This document shows positions 40,648 to 48,452 of a DNA stretch of 64,000 nt, in pieces. Under the pieces are notes generated by a model, which worked only from the letters and a program-made list of their open reading frames with translations, did not search any database and was not told where the DNA came from. Positions within the stretch are counted from its first letter, which is position 1, and each line of letters begins with the position of its first letter. This stretch comes from Cryobacterium inferilacus. GTDB taxonomy: Bacteria > Actinomycetota > Actinomycetes > Actinomycetales > Microbacteriaceae. A program made the translations under genes and the position numbers. The stretch covers positions 62,001 to 126,000 of the forward strand of contig NZ_JAIEUL010000001.1 in NCBI RefSeq assembly GCF_019599185.1. The letters run 5' to 3'.

Positions 40648-41977
40648 GGCTGCCGTTCGTGCGGGCGGCCGCGATCTGCGCGGTGCTCTGCAGCACACCG
40701 TCGAGCACGGTGGCGTAGCCGCGGTGGAACGTGGCCAGCACCTGCCCTGGCAGGGTCATCTGCAGGTACGGCGAGTTGACACCCTTGCCGACGAGGTTCT
40801 GTCGACCGAACTCGCGGCGCACGTTCGGGTCGTAGAGGGTGAGTTCTGCTGGCGCACCGACGGCGAGGGCCTGGCCCTGGCTCTGGATGCGGCCGATGCG
40901 GGCGGGGACCCTGGACAGGACCCGCTCGATGTCGGCCCAGGTGAGGTGTCCGGTCTCGACCAGCGCGGCGTGAGCCACCGACAGGGCGGATTCGAGCCCG
41001 ACCATGCCGTTCGCGGCGGCGCCCCACTCGCAGTCCTTGGCCTCGACGGGGTGCGGGGCGTGGTCGGTGGCGATGATGTCGATGGTGCCGTCGGCCAGCC
41101 CCTGGCGCAGCGCCTCGACGTCTTCGCGGCGGCGCAGCGGCGGGTTGACCTTGTAACGCGCGTCGTAGCCGGCCACCAGGTCCTCGGTGAGCAGCAGGTG
41201 GTGCGGGGTGACCTCCGCGGTCACGTTGATGCCGCGGGCCTTGGCCCAGCGCACCACGTCGACGGCTCCGGCTGTGGAGAGGTGGCAGACGTGCAGGCGG
41301 GAGCCCACGTGTTCGGCCAGCAGCACGTCGCGGGCGATGATCGACTCCTCGGCCACGGCGGGCCAGCCGGTGAGGCCGAGCTCACCGGAGAGCGCGCCCT
41401 CGTTCATCTGGGCGCCAACCGTGAGGCGGGGCTCCTGGGAGTGCTGGGCGACGACTCCGTCGAAGGCCTTGACGTACTCGAGGGCGCGGCGCATCAGCAG
41501 CGGGTCGGAGACGCAGAAGCCGTCGTCGGAGAAGACCCGCACGTTGGCGCGGCTGGTGGCCATGGCGCCCAGTTCGGCGAGGCGTTCGCCCGCCAACCCC
41601 ACGGTGACGGCACCGATCGGCTGAACGGTGACGTAGCCGGCACTCTCCCCCAGGGCGAGCACCTGCTCGACGACCCCGGCGGTGTCCTGCACCGGCGAGG
41701 TGTTGGCCATGGCGAACACCGTGGTGAACCCGCCGATCGCGGCCGCCTGGCTGCCGGTGAGCACGGTCTCGCTCTGCTCATAGCCCGGTTCGCGCAGGTG
41801 CGTGTGCAGGTCGACCAGGCCGGGCAGGGCGATCAGGCCGGCCGCGTCGATCACGGTGGCTCCGACATCCGTGAGCCCCGTGCCCATGTCGGTGATGCGG
41901 CCGTCGCCGAGGAGGAGGTCGGAGGTGGTGCCGTCGCTGAGCTGGGCTCCGCGGATGAGAAAGCGTTCGGTCGACAT
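40640..41977 (-). CDS. pyrC: Dihydroorotase
   Basis: PyrC cyclises carbamoyl aspartate to dihydroorotate. The 445-residue class I enzyme shows the metal-binding DLHTHLREPG (about residues 56-65), VFSDDGFCVSD in the metal-ligand region, the histidine strands HVCHLSTAGAV and VTPHHLLLTED, and the catalytic ATDHAPHPVEAKD. The ATG at 41975-41977 directly abuts the pyrB stop. Confidence 0.97.
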   Translation of the reverse strand: MSTERFLIRGAQLSDGTTSDLLLGDGRITDMGTGLTDVGATVIDAAGLIALPGLVDLHTHLREPGYEQSETVLTGSQAAAIGGFTTVFAMANTSPVQDTAGVVEQVLALGESAGYVTVQPIGAVTVGLAGERLAELGAMATSRANVRVFSDDGFCVSDPLLMRRALEYVKAFDGVVAQHSQEPRLTVGAQMNEGALSGELGLTGWPAVAEESIIARDVLLAEHVGSRLHVCHLSTAGAVDVVRWAKARGINVTAEVTPHHLLLTEDLVAGYDARYKVNPPLRRREDVEALRQGLADGTIDIIATDHAPHPVEAKDCEWGAAANGMVGLESALSVAHAALVETGHLTWADIERVLSRVPARIGRIQSQGQALAVGAPAELTLYDPNVRREFGRQNLVGKGVNSPYLQMTLPGQVLATFHRGYATVLDGVLQSTAQIAAARTNGSHE

Positions 41978-42928
41978 TCAGTGGTCCTCTCGGTCGCCGG
42001 AAAGCAACAGGTACAACGCCGCCATTCGGACGGAGACCCCGTTCGCGACCTGTTCGCGCACGGTGGACCGGTCAGAGTCGGCTGCGGCGGAGGAAATCTC
42101 CAGGCCGCGATTCATCGGTCCGGGGTGCATGACAATGCTATGCGACGACAGCCGGGCGAAACGCTCATCGTCCAGGCCCCAGCGCCGGGAGTACTCCCGG
42201 CTGTTGGGGAAGAATGCGGCGTTCATCCGCTCGGCCTGGATGCGCAGCATCATCACGACGTCCGGGCCGGAGTCGATGGCCGTGTCGAGGTCGTATCCGA
42301 TCGTGGCCGGCCAGCCGGAGGTGTCGGAGGGCAGCAGTGTGGGCGGAGCGATGAGGGTGACGTGCGCGCCCAGGGTGTGGAGCAGCCAGAGGTTGGAACG
42401 GGCGACCCTGGAGTGCAGGATGTCGCCGACGATGGTGACCGTGACGCCGTCCAGGTCTCGGCCACGGGAGGCCGCGCCGTGCAGGCGGCGGCGAATCGTG
42501 AAGGCGTCGAGCAGGGCCTGGGTGGGGTGTTCGTGGGTGCCGTCGCCGGCGTTGATGATGCCGGCGTCGATCCAGCCGCTACCGGCGAGGACCTGCGGGG
42601 CGCCGGAGGCGGGGTGGCGGATGACGACGCCGTCGGCGCCCATTGCGGCGAGGGTCTGCGCGGTGTCTTTCAGGCTCTCGCCCTTGGAGACGCTGGAGCC
42701 CTTGGCGCTGAAGTTGATCACGTCGGCGCTGAGGCGCTTCGCGGCGGCTTCGAACGAGATCCGGGTGCGGGTGGAGTCCTCGAAGAAGAGGTTGACCACG
42801 GTCTTGCCGCGCAGGGTTGGAAGCTTCTTGACCTCGCGATTGGCGACATCCGCCATGTCTTCGGCGATGTCGAGCAGGGTGATGGCCTCGTCGCGGCTGA
42901 GCGCCTTGGTGGTGAGCAGGTGCCTCAC
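41978..42928 (-). CDS. pyrB: Aspartate carbamoyltransferase catalytic subunit
   Basis: PyrB makes carbamoyl aspartate, the first committed step. The 316-residue protein has the carbamoyl-phosphate loop [19 protein letters not shown] (about residues 48-66), the [11 protein letters not shown] loop and [11 protein letters not shown] near the C-terminus. No pyrI regulatory subunit is present, as usual in Gram-positives. The start is GTG at 42926-42928, overlapping the pyrR stop by 4 bases. Confidence 0.97.
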   Translation of the reverse strand: MRHLLTTKALSRDEAITLLDIAEDMADVANREVKKLPTLRGKTVVNLFFEDSTRTRISFEAAAKRLSADVINFSAKGSSVSKGESLKDTAQTLAAMGADGVVIRHPASGAPQVLAGSGWIDAGIINAGDGTHEHPTQALLDAFTIRRRLHGAASRGRDLDGVTVTIVGDILHSRVARSNLWLLHTLGAHVTLIAPPTLLPSDTSGWPATIGYDLDTAIDSGPDVVMMLRIQAERMNAAFFPNSREYSRRWGLDDERFARLSSHSIVMHPGPMNRGLEISSAAADSDRSTVREQVANGVSVRMAALYLLLSGDREDH

Positions 42929-43470
42929 GATTCGGTCCCTCCCTCGATGCTGACGAACTCGTCACCGTCGACCTCGATGACGTGCACGTTGATGCGTTCG
43001 TGGCTGGCGCTGGGCAGGTTCTTGCCCACAAAGTCGGCCCGGATCGGCAGCTCGCGGTGGCCGCGGTCGACCAGAACGGCCAGGCGCACGACGCTGGGGC
43101 GGCCGTGGTCGCCGAGCGCGTCGAGCGCCGAGCGGATGGTGCGGCCCGAGTAGAGCACGTCGTCGACGAGCACCACGGTGGCACCGTCGATGCTGCCGGG
43201 CACCTGGGTGGGCGCGGGGGTGCGGGTGCGGGTGTGCGCGAGGTCGTCGCGGTACATCGTCACGTCGAGGGAGCCGACGCGCACGGCGGCGGAGTCCGGC
43301 TCGATGCGCTGGATGATGTCGGCGATGCGCTGGGCGAGGGCCACTCCCCTGGTGGGAATGCCCAGGATCACCAGGTTCGCGCTTCCTCGATTGGACTCCA
43401 GGATCTCGTGTGAGATCCGAGTCAACGCTCGGGTGATGTCAGCCTGGGTGAGCACGGTGCGCTCTGTCAA
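42925..43470 (-). CDS. pyrR: Pyrimidine operon regulator / uracil phosphoribosyltransferase
   Basis: PyrR senses UMP and binds pyr leader RNA; it keeps a phosphoribosyltransferase fold with PRPP loop [19 protein letters not shown] (about residues 100-118). The 181-residue length is normal. The start appears to be TTG at 43468-43470: GGAGG sits 5 bases before it, while the next candidate, GTG (codon 6), is too far from that site. A PyrR-type binding hairpin ends only 4 bases before GGAGG, so the protein likely represses its own translation and that of the downstream pyr genes. Confidence 0.95.
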   Translation of the reverse strand: MTERTVLTQADITRALTRISHEILESNRGSANLVILGIPTRGVALAQRIADIIQRIEPDSAAVRVGSLDVTMYRDDLAHTRTRTPAPTQVPGSIDGATVVLVDDVLYSGRTIRSALDALGDHGRPSVVRLAVLVDRGHRELPIRADFVGKNLPSASHERINVHVIEVDGDEFVSIEGGTES

Positions 43471-43484
43471 ACCAACCTCCTTTC

Positions 43485-43500
43485 CCGTCTCACAGGACGG
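43485..43500 (-). promoter_or_regulatory. PyrR-binding hairpin in the pyr leader
   Basis: On the minus strand, CCGTC pairs with GACGG around the hexaloop CTGTGA, giving TCCTGTGAG. This matches the PyrR-binding loop core UCCNGNGAG known from Bacillus and proposed for mycobacteria. It lies 4 bases upstream of the GGAGG of pyrR, so bound PyrR would block ribosome access. No terminator/antiterminator pair is visible, favouring translational control. Confidence 0.7.
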
Positions 43501-43670
43501 CGCTTAAAGTAGGTCACGGTACCCCTGAACCCTACCATCCCCGATGAGCCTGCCCGTTCGGCGAATCGTGCGCGGGAGCCGTGAAAAGTCTCGTCTTTCG
43601 GGGCTTTTTCGTTGCAGACGGATGGCTGCCGCCGGGGGGCGTTCCAGCCGAGCGTCAATGTCGGTGGTAG

Positions 43671-43685
43671 CTGAGATGATCTCAG
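43671..43685 (+). promoter_or_regulatory. Palindrome at the start of the HNH gene
   Basis: CTGAGAT-G-ATCTCAG, a perfect 7+1+7 palindrome ending one base before the ATG at 43687. It contains GATGAT (43675-43680), which is 6 bases before the ATG and could be a leaderless -10. The site could be an operator, or an RNA hairpin that hides the start. Bases 43501-43670 between the two divergent genes show no other firm element. Confidence 0.45.
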
Positions 43686-43686
43686 T

Positions 43687-45330
43687 ATGAGTAGCCCAGA
43701 CCAGGCACCACCGCCAGTTCCGGATGATGACGACTACTCTCCGGAACCCGTTCCACCCGGATCCACCCCCGAAAACCCGACCGAGCCCGCGCAAGCAGCA
43801 TCTGCCCCACCCGACCCGGTGCTGTCCGAACCTGCGCCACCCGACCCGGTGCATGAACGATATGTGCCCGACCCGACGATGGACGAGCTGGTGCGCACGG
43901 AGTTGGTGCGGCGCACCGAGTTGATCGCGGCCGAGCACCGGGCCATCGCCCAAGCGCAAGCTCGGCAGGCCGAACGGCTGGTCGAGCTGCAGCTCTGGAG
44001 CGAGGACCCCCAGGTGGCGTCCCGGCTGCAGGGCAACCTGGAAGCCATTCACCTGGCCGACCGGAACGCCGCCACGCTCACCGCGTGTCAGGCCCGGGCG
44101 GTCGCGTTCGGCCGGTGGGAGGACCGGGAGGTCGCGAGGCGCACGATCGTGAGCGAGACGGCGTGCTTGCTGAATCTGCACGAACGCACCGTGGAGCGTC
44201 TGCTGGACGAGTCGCTCTGGCTGTACTCCACCCCGGCGACGTTCGAAGCTTTGACGGCCGGGGAGATCAGTTACCCGCACGCCAAAGCGTTGATCGATCA
44301 GATGCGCACCCTGCCCGACGAGCACCAGGCCGCGTTCGAGGAAGCTCTGCTGCCGCACGCGAAAACCCTGCCGGTGGGCCGGTTCACCAACCGGGCCCAC
44401 CGGCTGCGGGAGAGACAGCACCCGGAGTCGATCGTGACCCGCACGACGAACGCCCTCGCCGACCGGCACACCCGGTGGGAACCCGCCGCCGACGGCATGG
44501 GCTGGTTGCACTGGTACGGCACCGCTCACGACACCAAATCCGCCTTCGATCGCATCGATACGACCGCGAAGGCCTTGAAACCGCACGGCGACGCAGGCGC
44601 GGGCTCAGCGGCAGAGCGAGCCGAGGCCGAGCAGCAGCGCAAGCGCGGCCTCGCCCAGCTCCGGGCGGACATCACCCGGGCCCTGCTGCTGGACGGTGTC
44701 ACCCCCGACGGCCTCGGTGCCGGCATCCGCGGCACGGTGATGATCACGGTGCCGGTGCTCACGCTGCTGGGCCAGAGCGATGAACCGGCCACCTTAGAGG
44801 GGTACGGGCCGATCTCACCGGAGACCGCCAGGGAGATCGCCGCCGGCGCACCCAGCTTCACCCGGCTGCTCACCCACCCGGAAACCGGCGTGGTGCTTTC
44901 CCTGGGCAAGACCCAGTACAAGAACACCAAAGCCATGAAGAAATGGCTGCGGATGCGCGATGAGACCTGCCGGTTCCCCGGCTGCAACCGGCCGGCGGTG
45001 AAATCCGACGTGGATCACACCAACGACTGGGCCAACGGCGGAAAAACCGACTGCGACAACCTCGCCCACCTCTGCGAAGCCCACCACCGGCTCAAACACC
45101 TCTCCCAGTGGCAGGTCGTGCAGGAGCCGGGCGGGGTGCTGCTCTGGACCTCACCCGGCAAGCGCAGCTACCGCACCGACCCCGCCAACCCGGTCGCACC
45201 ACCACGACCCAGACCCCCGGTGGTGACGCCCAAGAAACGCAAACGACCGGCCACGGCGAGCTACCTGATGGCCGAACACCAGCCGACGCGTCGTCCGTCA
45301 CCCCCGGTGCCCGAGAATCCGCCGTTCTGA
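43687..45330 (+). CDS. DUF222-HNH endonuclease domain protein
   Basis: A 547-residue protein of the multicopy actinobacterial DUF222/HNH family (related to mycobacterial 13E12 repeats). An acidic Pro-rich N-terminus (1-65, including a short APPDPV repeat) precedes a helical DUF222 domain (about 70-400) and a C-terminal HNH nuclease: CRFPGCNRPA (from residue 428), then DVDHTNDWANGG, CDNLAHLC and EAHHRLKH. The C-terminus is basic and Pro-rich. Such genes are thought mobile, but no terminal repeats are seen here. It interrupts the usual nusB-pyrR neighbourhood. No convincing Shine-Dalgarno precedes the ATG. Confidence 0.9.
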   Translation: MSSPDQAPPPVPDDDDYSPEPVPPGSTPENPTEPAQAASAPPDPVLSEPAPPDPVHERYVPDPTMDELVRTELVRRTELIAAEHRAIAQAQARQAERLVELQLWSEDPQVASRLQGNLEAIHLADRNAATLTACQARAVAFGRWEDREVARRTIVSETACLLNLHERTVERLLDESLWLYSTPATFEALTAGEISYPHAKALIDQMRTLPDEHQAAFEEALLPHAKTLPVGRFTNRAHRLRERQHPESIVTRTTNALADRHTRWEPAADGMGWLHWYGTAHDTKSAFDRIDTTAKALKPHGDAGAGSAAERAEAEQQRKRGLAQLRADITRALLLDGVTPDGLGAGIRGTVMITVPVLTLLGQSDEPATLEGYGPISPETAREIAAGAPSFTRLLTHPETGVVLSLGKTQYKNTKAMKKWLRMRDETCRFPGCNRPAVKSDVDHTNDWANGGKTDCDNLAHLCEAHHRLKHLSQWQVVQEPGGVLLWTSPGKRSYRTDPANPVAPPRPRPPVVTPKKRKRPATASYLMAEHQPTRRPSPPVPENPPF

Positions 45331-45408
45331 TGCCCGCAGGGCCGCTGCGCCTCGCCAAACCCTGTCGCCGCGACTAGCCTGAACCGCAAATCAGTCACGT
45401 GTGAACGA

Positions 45409-45434
45409 CAGGCACCGTGAACCTCCGGTGCCTG
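45409..45434 (+). terminator. Hairpin downstream of the HNH gene
   Basis: CAGGCACCG (45409-45417) pairs perfectly with CGGTGCCTG (45426-45434), 8-base loop. It lies 78 bases after the HNH stop and 19 bases before the small ORF. No T tract. Confidence 0.5.
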
Positions 45435-45453
45435 GCGCGAAGAAGGTGAGGCA

Positions 45454-45579
45454 ATGAGCCCTGCCCAGTCAGGACCAGACACACCGGGCACCCACCAGCA
45501 GAACCGACGGGAACACACCGAGGTCGAGGCGACCTCCCGCTCAGAGCGCAGGGCGCCGTCGCCCGTCGAGTCGGATTAA
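45454..45579 (+). CDS. Small hydrophilic ORF (41 residues), unrecognised
   Basis: ATG at 45454 follows GAAGGTGAGG within 13 bases, a reasonable ribosome binding site. The 41-residue product is polar, rich in Ser, Pro, Arg and Glu (MSPAQSGPDTPGTHQQNRRE to the end), with no recognisable domain. The coding-like stretch that begins right after its stop, in another frame, suggests this could be the intact 5' part of a frameshifted gene. Confidence 0.4.
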   Translation: MSPAQSGPDTPGTHQQNRREHTEVEATSRSERRAPSPVESD

Positions 45580-45581
45580 AC

Positions 45582-45800
45582 ATCGGCTTCGCTGGCACAG
45601 GAGTCGCCCTCGTTCCCCGTGCGAGCCTCTCCTCGGTCACCGCACGGGCCGACATTGAACTCGTCGCCGAGAGCCGGTGGTGGTTCCGACCGGCCGGACC
45701 GATCGGCCACGCCACCTTCGCCTACCGGGGCACCGCGTACATCGCCGGATGGGAGATCGATCCGGTCACCGGAGCCTGGGACCTGGAAGTCGGATCCGGG
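45582..45800 (+). pseudogene. Coding-like remnant without a start codon
   Basis: Read from 45582, the plus strand gives protein-like text (GFAGTGVALVPRASL, AESRWWFRPAGPIGHATFAY, TAYIAGWEIDPVTGAWDLEV). This frame has no ATG, GTG or TTG back to its last stop at 45447 and has no proper stop of its own before running into antisense of the DsbA gene. I cannot name the family. It may be the 3' part of the gene that starts at 45454, shifted by one base and cut at its end. Confidence 0.35.
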
Positions 45801-46733
45801 TCAGGTCGCCGAGCCGAGGATGAACTCGGTGAGCGCCACGTTGTCGTTGATCGCACCGGGGTACGGGCTGCCGTCAACGAGCAGGGTCGGGGTGCCCTGG
45901 ATCGCCGGGATCTCGGCGCCGTCGATCGGACCGGTGAGCGCATCCTGGGTGTTCTGCTGCGACCAGGCCAGGTACTCGCCGTCGTTCACACAGTCGGCAA
46001 TGGACGCGCCACCGGTCGACAGCGCAACCAACTCGTCATCCGACAGGCCCGTTGTGCCTTCGACCGGCTGGTCAGCGAACAGTGCGGCCAGGTAGTCCAG
46101 GGTCGACTCCGGGTTGATCGCGGCCTCGCAGGTGAGCGCGGCCGAGGCGCGGGACGAGTACTCGGATCCCTGCGACGCGTTGTCAAGAAAGGTGAGGGAG
46201 TGCACGCGCAGCGTGATCACGTCGTCGTCGACCAGCGCGGCCAACGTGTAGCCATTCGCGTCATCGAACTGGCCGCAATACGGGCACATCGGGTCGATGT
46301 ACAGGTCAACGACGGTGCGTCCGGTGCCCACCTGCAGGTAGCCCTCGTCGAGGTGGGCCGCGCCGATCTGCCCGGACACCATCGCGGGCGGTGTCACCGA
46401 CCCGGTGGTGTTCGCGACCGTGGCGAGGAACGAGGCGATGGTCGCCGCGAAGAGGATGGCGAGAGTCACCGCGACCGCCGTGGCCGCGATGCCCAGGTAG
46501 CCGAGAACGAGGCCCGCGATGGCCAGACCCTTGCCGTTCTCGCCGGTGCGCTTGATCTGGGCCATCGCGAGATGCCCGGTGATCACCGCAGCGATGGCGC
46601 AGAAGAACCCGGTGACCAGGGACACGATCGCGAGGGTATTGGTGCGCGGTACGACCGGACCGCCCTGCGGGTAGGGCGCCGGCTGAGTGGGTGGCAGGTA
46701 TCCGGTGCCGGTGCCGTGGCTGTCTGCAGTCAT
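45801..46733 (-). CDS. Membrane DUF4190-type domain fused to DsbA-like thioredoxin
   Basis: A 310-residue membrane protein. A Pro/Gly-rich cytoplasmic N-terminus (1-30) is followed by a DUF4190-like pair of transmembrane helices (about 33-55 and 72-105), then an extracytoplasmic thioredoxin-fold domain with active site CPYC (residues 150-153, in IDPMCPYCGQF) and the cis-Pro loop IQGTPTLLVDG. It probably acts as a thiol-disulfide oxidoreductase for exported proteins; the substrate is unknown. ATG 46731-46733 has GGGGGAG upstream, so an upstream extension is rejected. It stands 3' of nusB behind a terminator-like hairpin. Confidence 0.85.
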   Translation of the reverse strand: MTADSHGTGTGYLPPTQPAPYPQGGPVVPRTNTLAIVSLVTGFFCAIAAVITGHLAMAQIKRTGENGKGLAIAGLVLGYLGIAATAVAVTLAILFAATIASFLATVANTTGSVTPPAMVSGQIGAAHLDEGYLQVGTGRTVVDLYIDPMCPYCGQFDDANGYTLAALVDDDVITLRVHSLTFLDNASQGSEYSSRASAALTCEAAINPESTLDYLAALFADQPVEGTTGLSDDELVALSTGGASIADCVNDGEYLAWSQQNTQDALTGPIDGAEIPAIQGTPTLLVDGSPYPGAINDNVALTEFILGSAT

Positions 46734-46749
46734 GTTCTCCCCCTCAGTC

Positions 46750-46784
46750 GTGCCGTCCGGCTGCACAGGCAAACCGGACGGCAC
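46750..46784 (-). terminator. Terminator-like hairpin after nusB
   Basis: GTGCCGTCCGG (46750-46760) pairs perfectly with CCGGACGGCAC (46774-46784), 13-base loop, 26 bases after the nusB stop and just before the ribosome binding site of the DsbA-like gene. Confidence 0.65.
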
Positions 46785-46810
46785 TCGACGTGCGCGTTAC
46801 TCGTGCTGGC

Positions 46811-47230
46811 TCAGGCGGATGGCGCGGTCTGCGCGATCCGGCCGAGCAGACCGTTCACGAATCCGGCGGAGTCATCCGTCGAGAGCACCTTCGCGGCCTC
46901 GACGGCCTCGTCGATCGCGACGGCGTGCGGCACGGCGTCGTTGTACAGGATTTCCCAAATGCCGATCCGCAGGATTGCCCGGTCGATCGTGGGCATCCGC
47001 GACAGCGTCCAGCCCTGCGAGTAGGTCTCGATGAGTTCATCGATCTCGTCGCGGTGATCGACGACGCCGTCCACGATGTCGCGGGCGTACAACCAGGACG
47101 CCATGCGGGCCGGCTCATTGGCGGCTCGTTCGGCCTCCATGGCCAGCGACTGCTCGATCGTAGTCTGGCGAACGTCGGCGGCGTACAGGATATCGATGGC
47201 GCGCTTACGCGCCTTGGTACGAGCGCTCAC
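46811..47230 (-). CDS. nusB: Transcription antitermination factor NusB
   Basis: NusB binds boxA RNA with NusE/S10 and supports rRNA transcription. The 139-residue all-helical protein begins MSARTKARKRAIDILYAAD and contains NGLLGRIA near the C-terminus, both typical. The GTG start at 47228-47230 shares one base with the efp stop (TAGTG), so it is translated by coupling to efp. Confidence 0.96.
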   Translation of the reverse strand: MSARTKARKRAIDILYAADVRQTTIEQSLAMEAERAANEPARMASWLYARDIVDGVVDHRDEIDELIETYSQGWTLSRMPTIDRAILRIGIWEILYNDAVPHAVAIDEAVEAAKVLSTDDSAGFVNGLLGRIAQTAPSA

Positions 47231-47790
47231 TAGTTGACGCGGCCGAGGTAGTCACCGTTGCGGGTGTCGACCTTGACCTTGGTGCCCTGCTCGAGGAAGA
47301 GCGGCACCTGAATCTGAAAGCCGGTTTCCACCGTCGCGGGCTTGGTGCCACCGGTCGAGCGGTCACCCTGCAGGCCGGGCTCGGTGTAGGTGATTTCGAG
47401 CACGACGGATGCCGGCAGTTCGACGTACAGCGGGTTGCCGTCGTGCAGAGCCACGGTGACGGCCTGGTTCTCCAGCATGAAGTTGGCGGCATCGCCGACG
47501 ACGGTGGAGGACACGGTGAGCTGGTCGTAGTCGGCGACGTCCATGAAGACGTAAGAATCGCCATCCGCGTACAGGTACTGGAAGTCGCGGCGGTCGACGT
47601 TCTCGGTTTCGATCTTCGCGCCGGCGTTGAAGGTACGGTCGACGGTCTTGCCCGTGACGACGTTCTTCAGCTTGGTGCGCACGAAGGCGCCACCCTTGCC
47701 GGGCTTGACGTGCTGGAACTCGATGACGGCCCACAGCTGCTTGTCGATGTTGAGGACGACGCCATTACGAATGTCGGCGGTAGATGCCAT
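47230..47790 (-). CDS. efp: Translation elongation factor P
   Basis: EF-P relieves ribosome stalling at proline runs. The 186-residue three-domain protein has the tip loop [10 protein letters not shown] with Lys32 at the functional position, and ends in the C-terminal OB signature ([11 protein letters not shown]). I start at ATG 47788-47790 ([11 protein letters not shown]); the upstream eight residues lack support. No EpmA-like modification gene is seen in the window. Confidence 0.97.
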   Translation of the reverse strand: MASTADIRNGVVLNIDKQLWAVIEFQHVKPGKGGAFVRTKLKNVVTGKTVDRTFNAGAKIETENVDRRDFQYLYADGDSYVFMDVADYDQLTVSSTVVGDAANFMLENQAVTVALHDGNPLYVELPASVVLEITYTEPGLQGDRSTGGTKPATVETGFQIQVPLFLEQGTKVKVDTRNGDYLGRVN

Positions 47791-47864
47791 GAAAAGGTGT
47801 TCCGTTCGATTCAATTGGTAAGGTGCGCGGCCGTGAGGCCTCAGACGAGTGTAGCCGACACGCC

Positions 47865-47885
47865 CCGCCGGATCGATTCCGGCGG
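47865..47885 (-). terminator. Hairpin after aroQ
   Basis: CCGCCGGA (47865-47872) pairs with TCCGGCGG (47878-47885), 5-base loop, 28 bases after the aroQ stop. The rest of the 123-base gap before efp must carry the efp promoter; TACACT just beyond the hairpin is a possible -10. Confidence 0.55.
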
Positions 47886-47913
47886 CCGAGGAGTGCCGGT
47901 GGGCGCGCTTTCG

Positions 47914-48351
47914 TTAGTTCAACCGCACAATGTGGTCGAGGGCCAAACGGTAGGAATCGAAACCGAACCCCGCGATGACGCCCGTGGCAACGGCGCTGAC
48001 CACGCTGGTGTGCCGGAAGGTCTCGCGGGCGTGCGGATTGGAGATGTGCACCTCCACGAGCGGGATGCCGGCCTTGGTGACGAGAGCGGCGGCGTCGCGC
48101 AGGGCATAGCTGTAGTGCGTGAACGCGGCCGGGTTGAGCACCACGGGGGTGTTGGCGTCCACGGCCTCGTAGAGCCAGTGGATGAGCTCGGCCTCGTCGT
48201 CGGTCTGGCGCACATCGACGGTGACGTCGGTCGGTGCCACCTCGGTGAGGAGCACGCGCAGGTCGTCCAGGTTCGCGGATCCGTAGACATCCGGCTCGCG
48301 GCTGCCGAGACGCCCCAGGTTCGGGCCGTTGAGAACGAGAACTGTGCGCAT
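47914..48351 (-). CDS. aroQ: 3-dehydroquinate dehydratase, type II
   Basis: AroQ removes water from 3-dehydroquinate in the shikimate pathway. The 145-residue protein shows VLNGPNLGRLGSREPDVYG with the catalytic tyrosine-loop region, VVLNPAAFTHYSYALRDA, and the catalytic histidine strand VEVHISNPHARE. ATG at 48349-48351 with TAGGCT 6 bases upstream. In other actinobacteria aroQ adjoins aroB; here a 5.8-kb accessory block separates them. Confidence 0.97.
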   Translation of the reverse strand: MRTVLVLNGPNLGRLGSREPDVYGSANLDDLRVLLTEVAPTDVTVDVRQTDDEAELIHWLYEAVDANTPVVLNPAAFTHYSYALRDAAALVTKAGIPLVEVHISNPHARETFRHTSVVSAVATGVIAGFGFDSYRLALDHIVRLN

Positions 48352-48357
48352 GCCCCC

Positions 48358-48363
48358 AGCCTA
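48358..48363 (-). promoter_or_regulatory. Putative leaderless -10 element of aroQ
   Basis: TAGGCT on the minus strand, then GGGGGC, then the aroQ ATG. It lies in the 101-base divergent gap with the lipoprotein gene, which has its own possible -10 (TACGTT, 48425-48430). Confidence 0.5.
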
Positions 48364-48452
48364 GGCCCGGGCGGGAGTTCCATCCGTTCGGGGGCGCGAA
48401 GAACGACAGGCGGTGGGGCACTGGTACGTTGAGGACGAATCAGGGGGAACAG

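Noticed and set aside
45619-46095. 158-codon plus-strand ORF starting MRASPRSPHG
   Set aside because: Mostly antisense to the DsbA-like gene, and its reading of 45619-45800 is less protein-like than the neighbouring frame described as a remnant.
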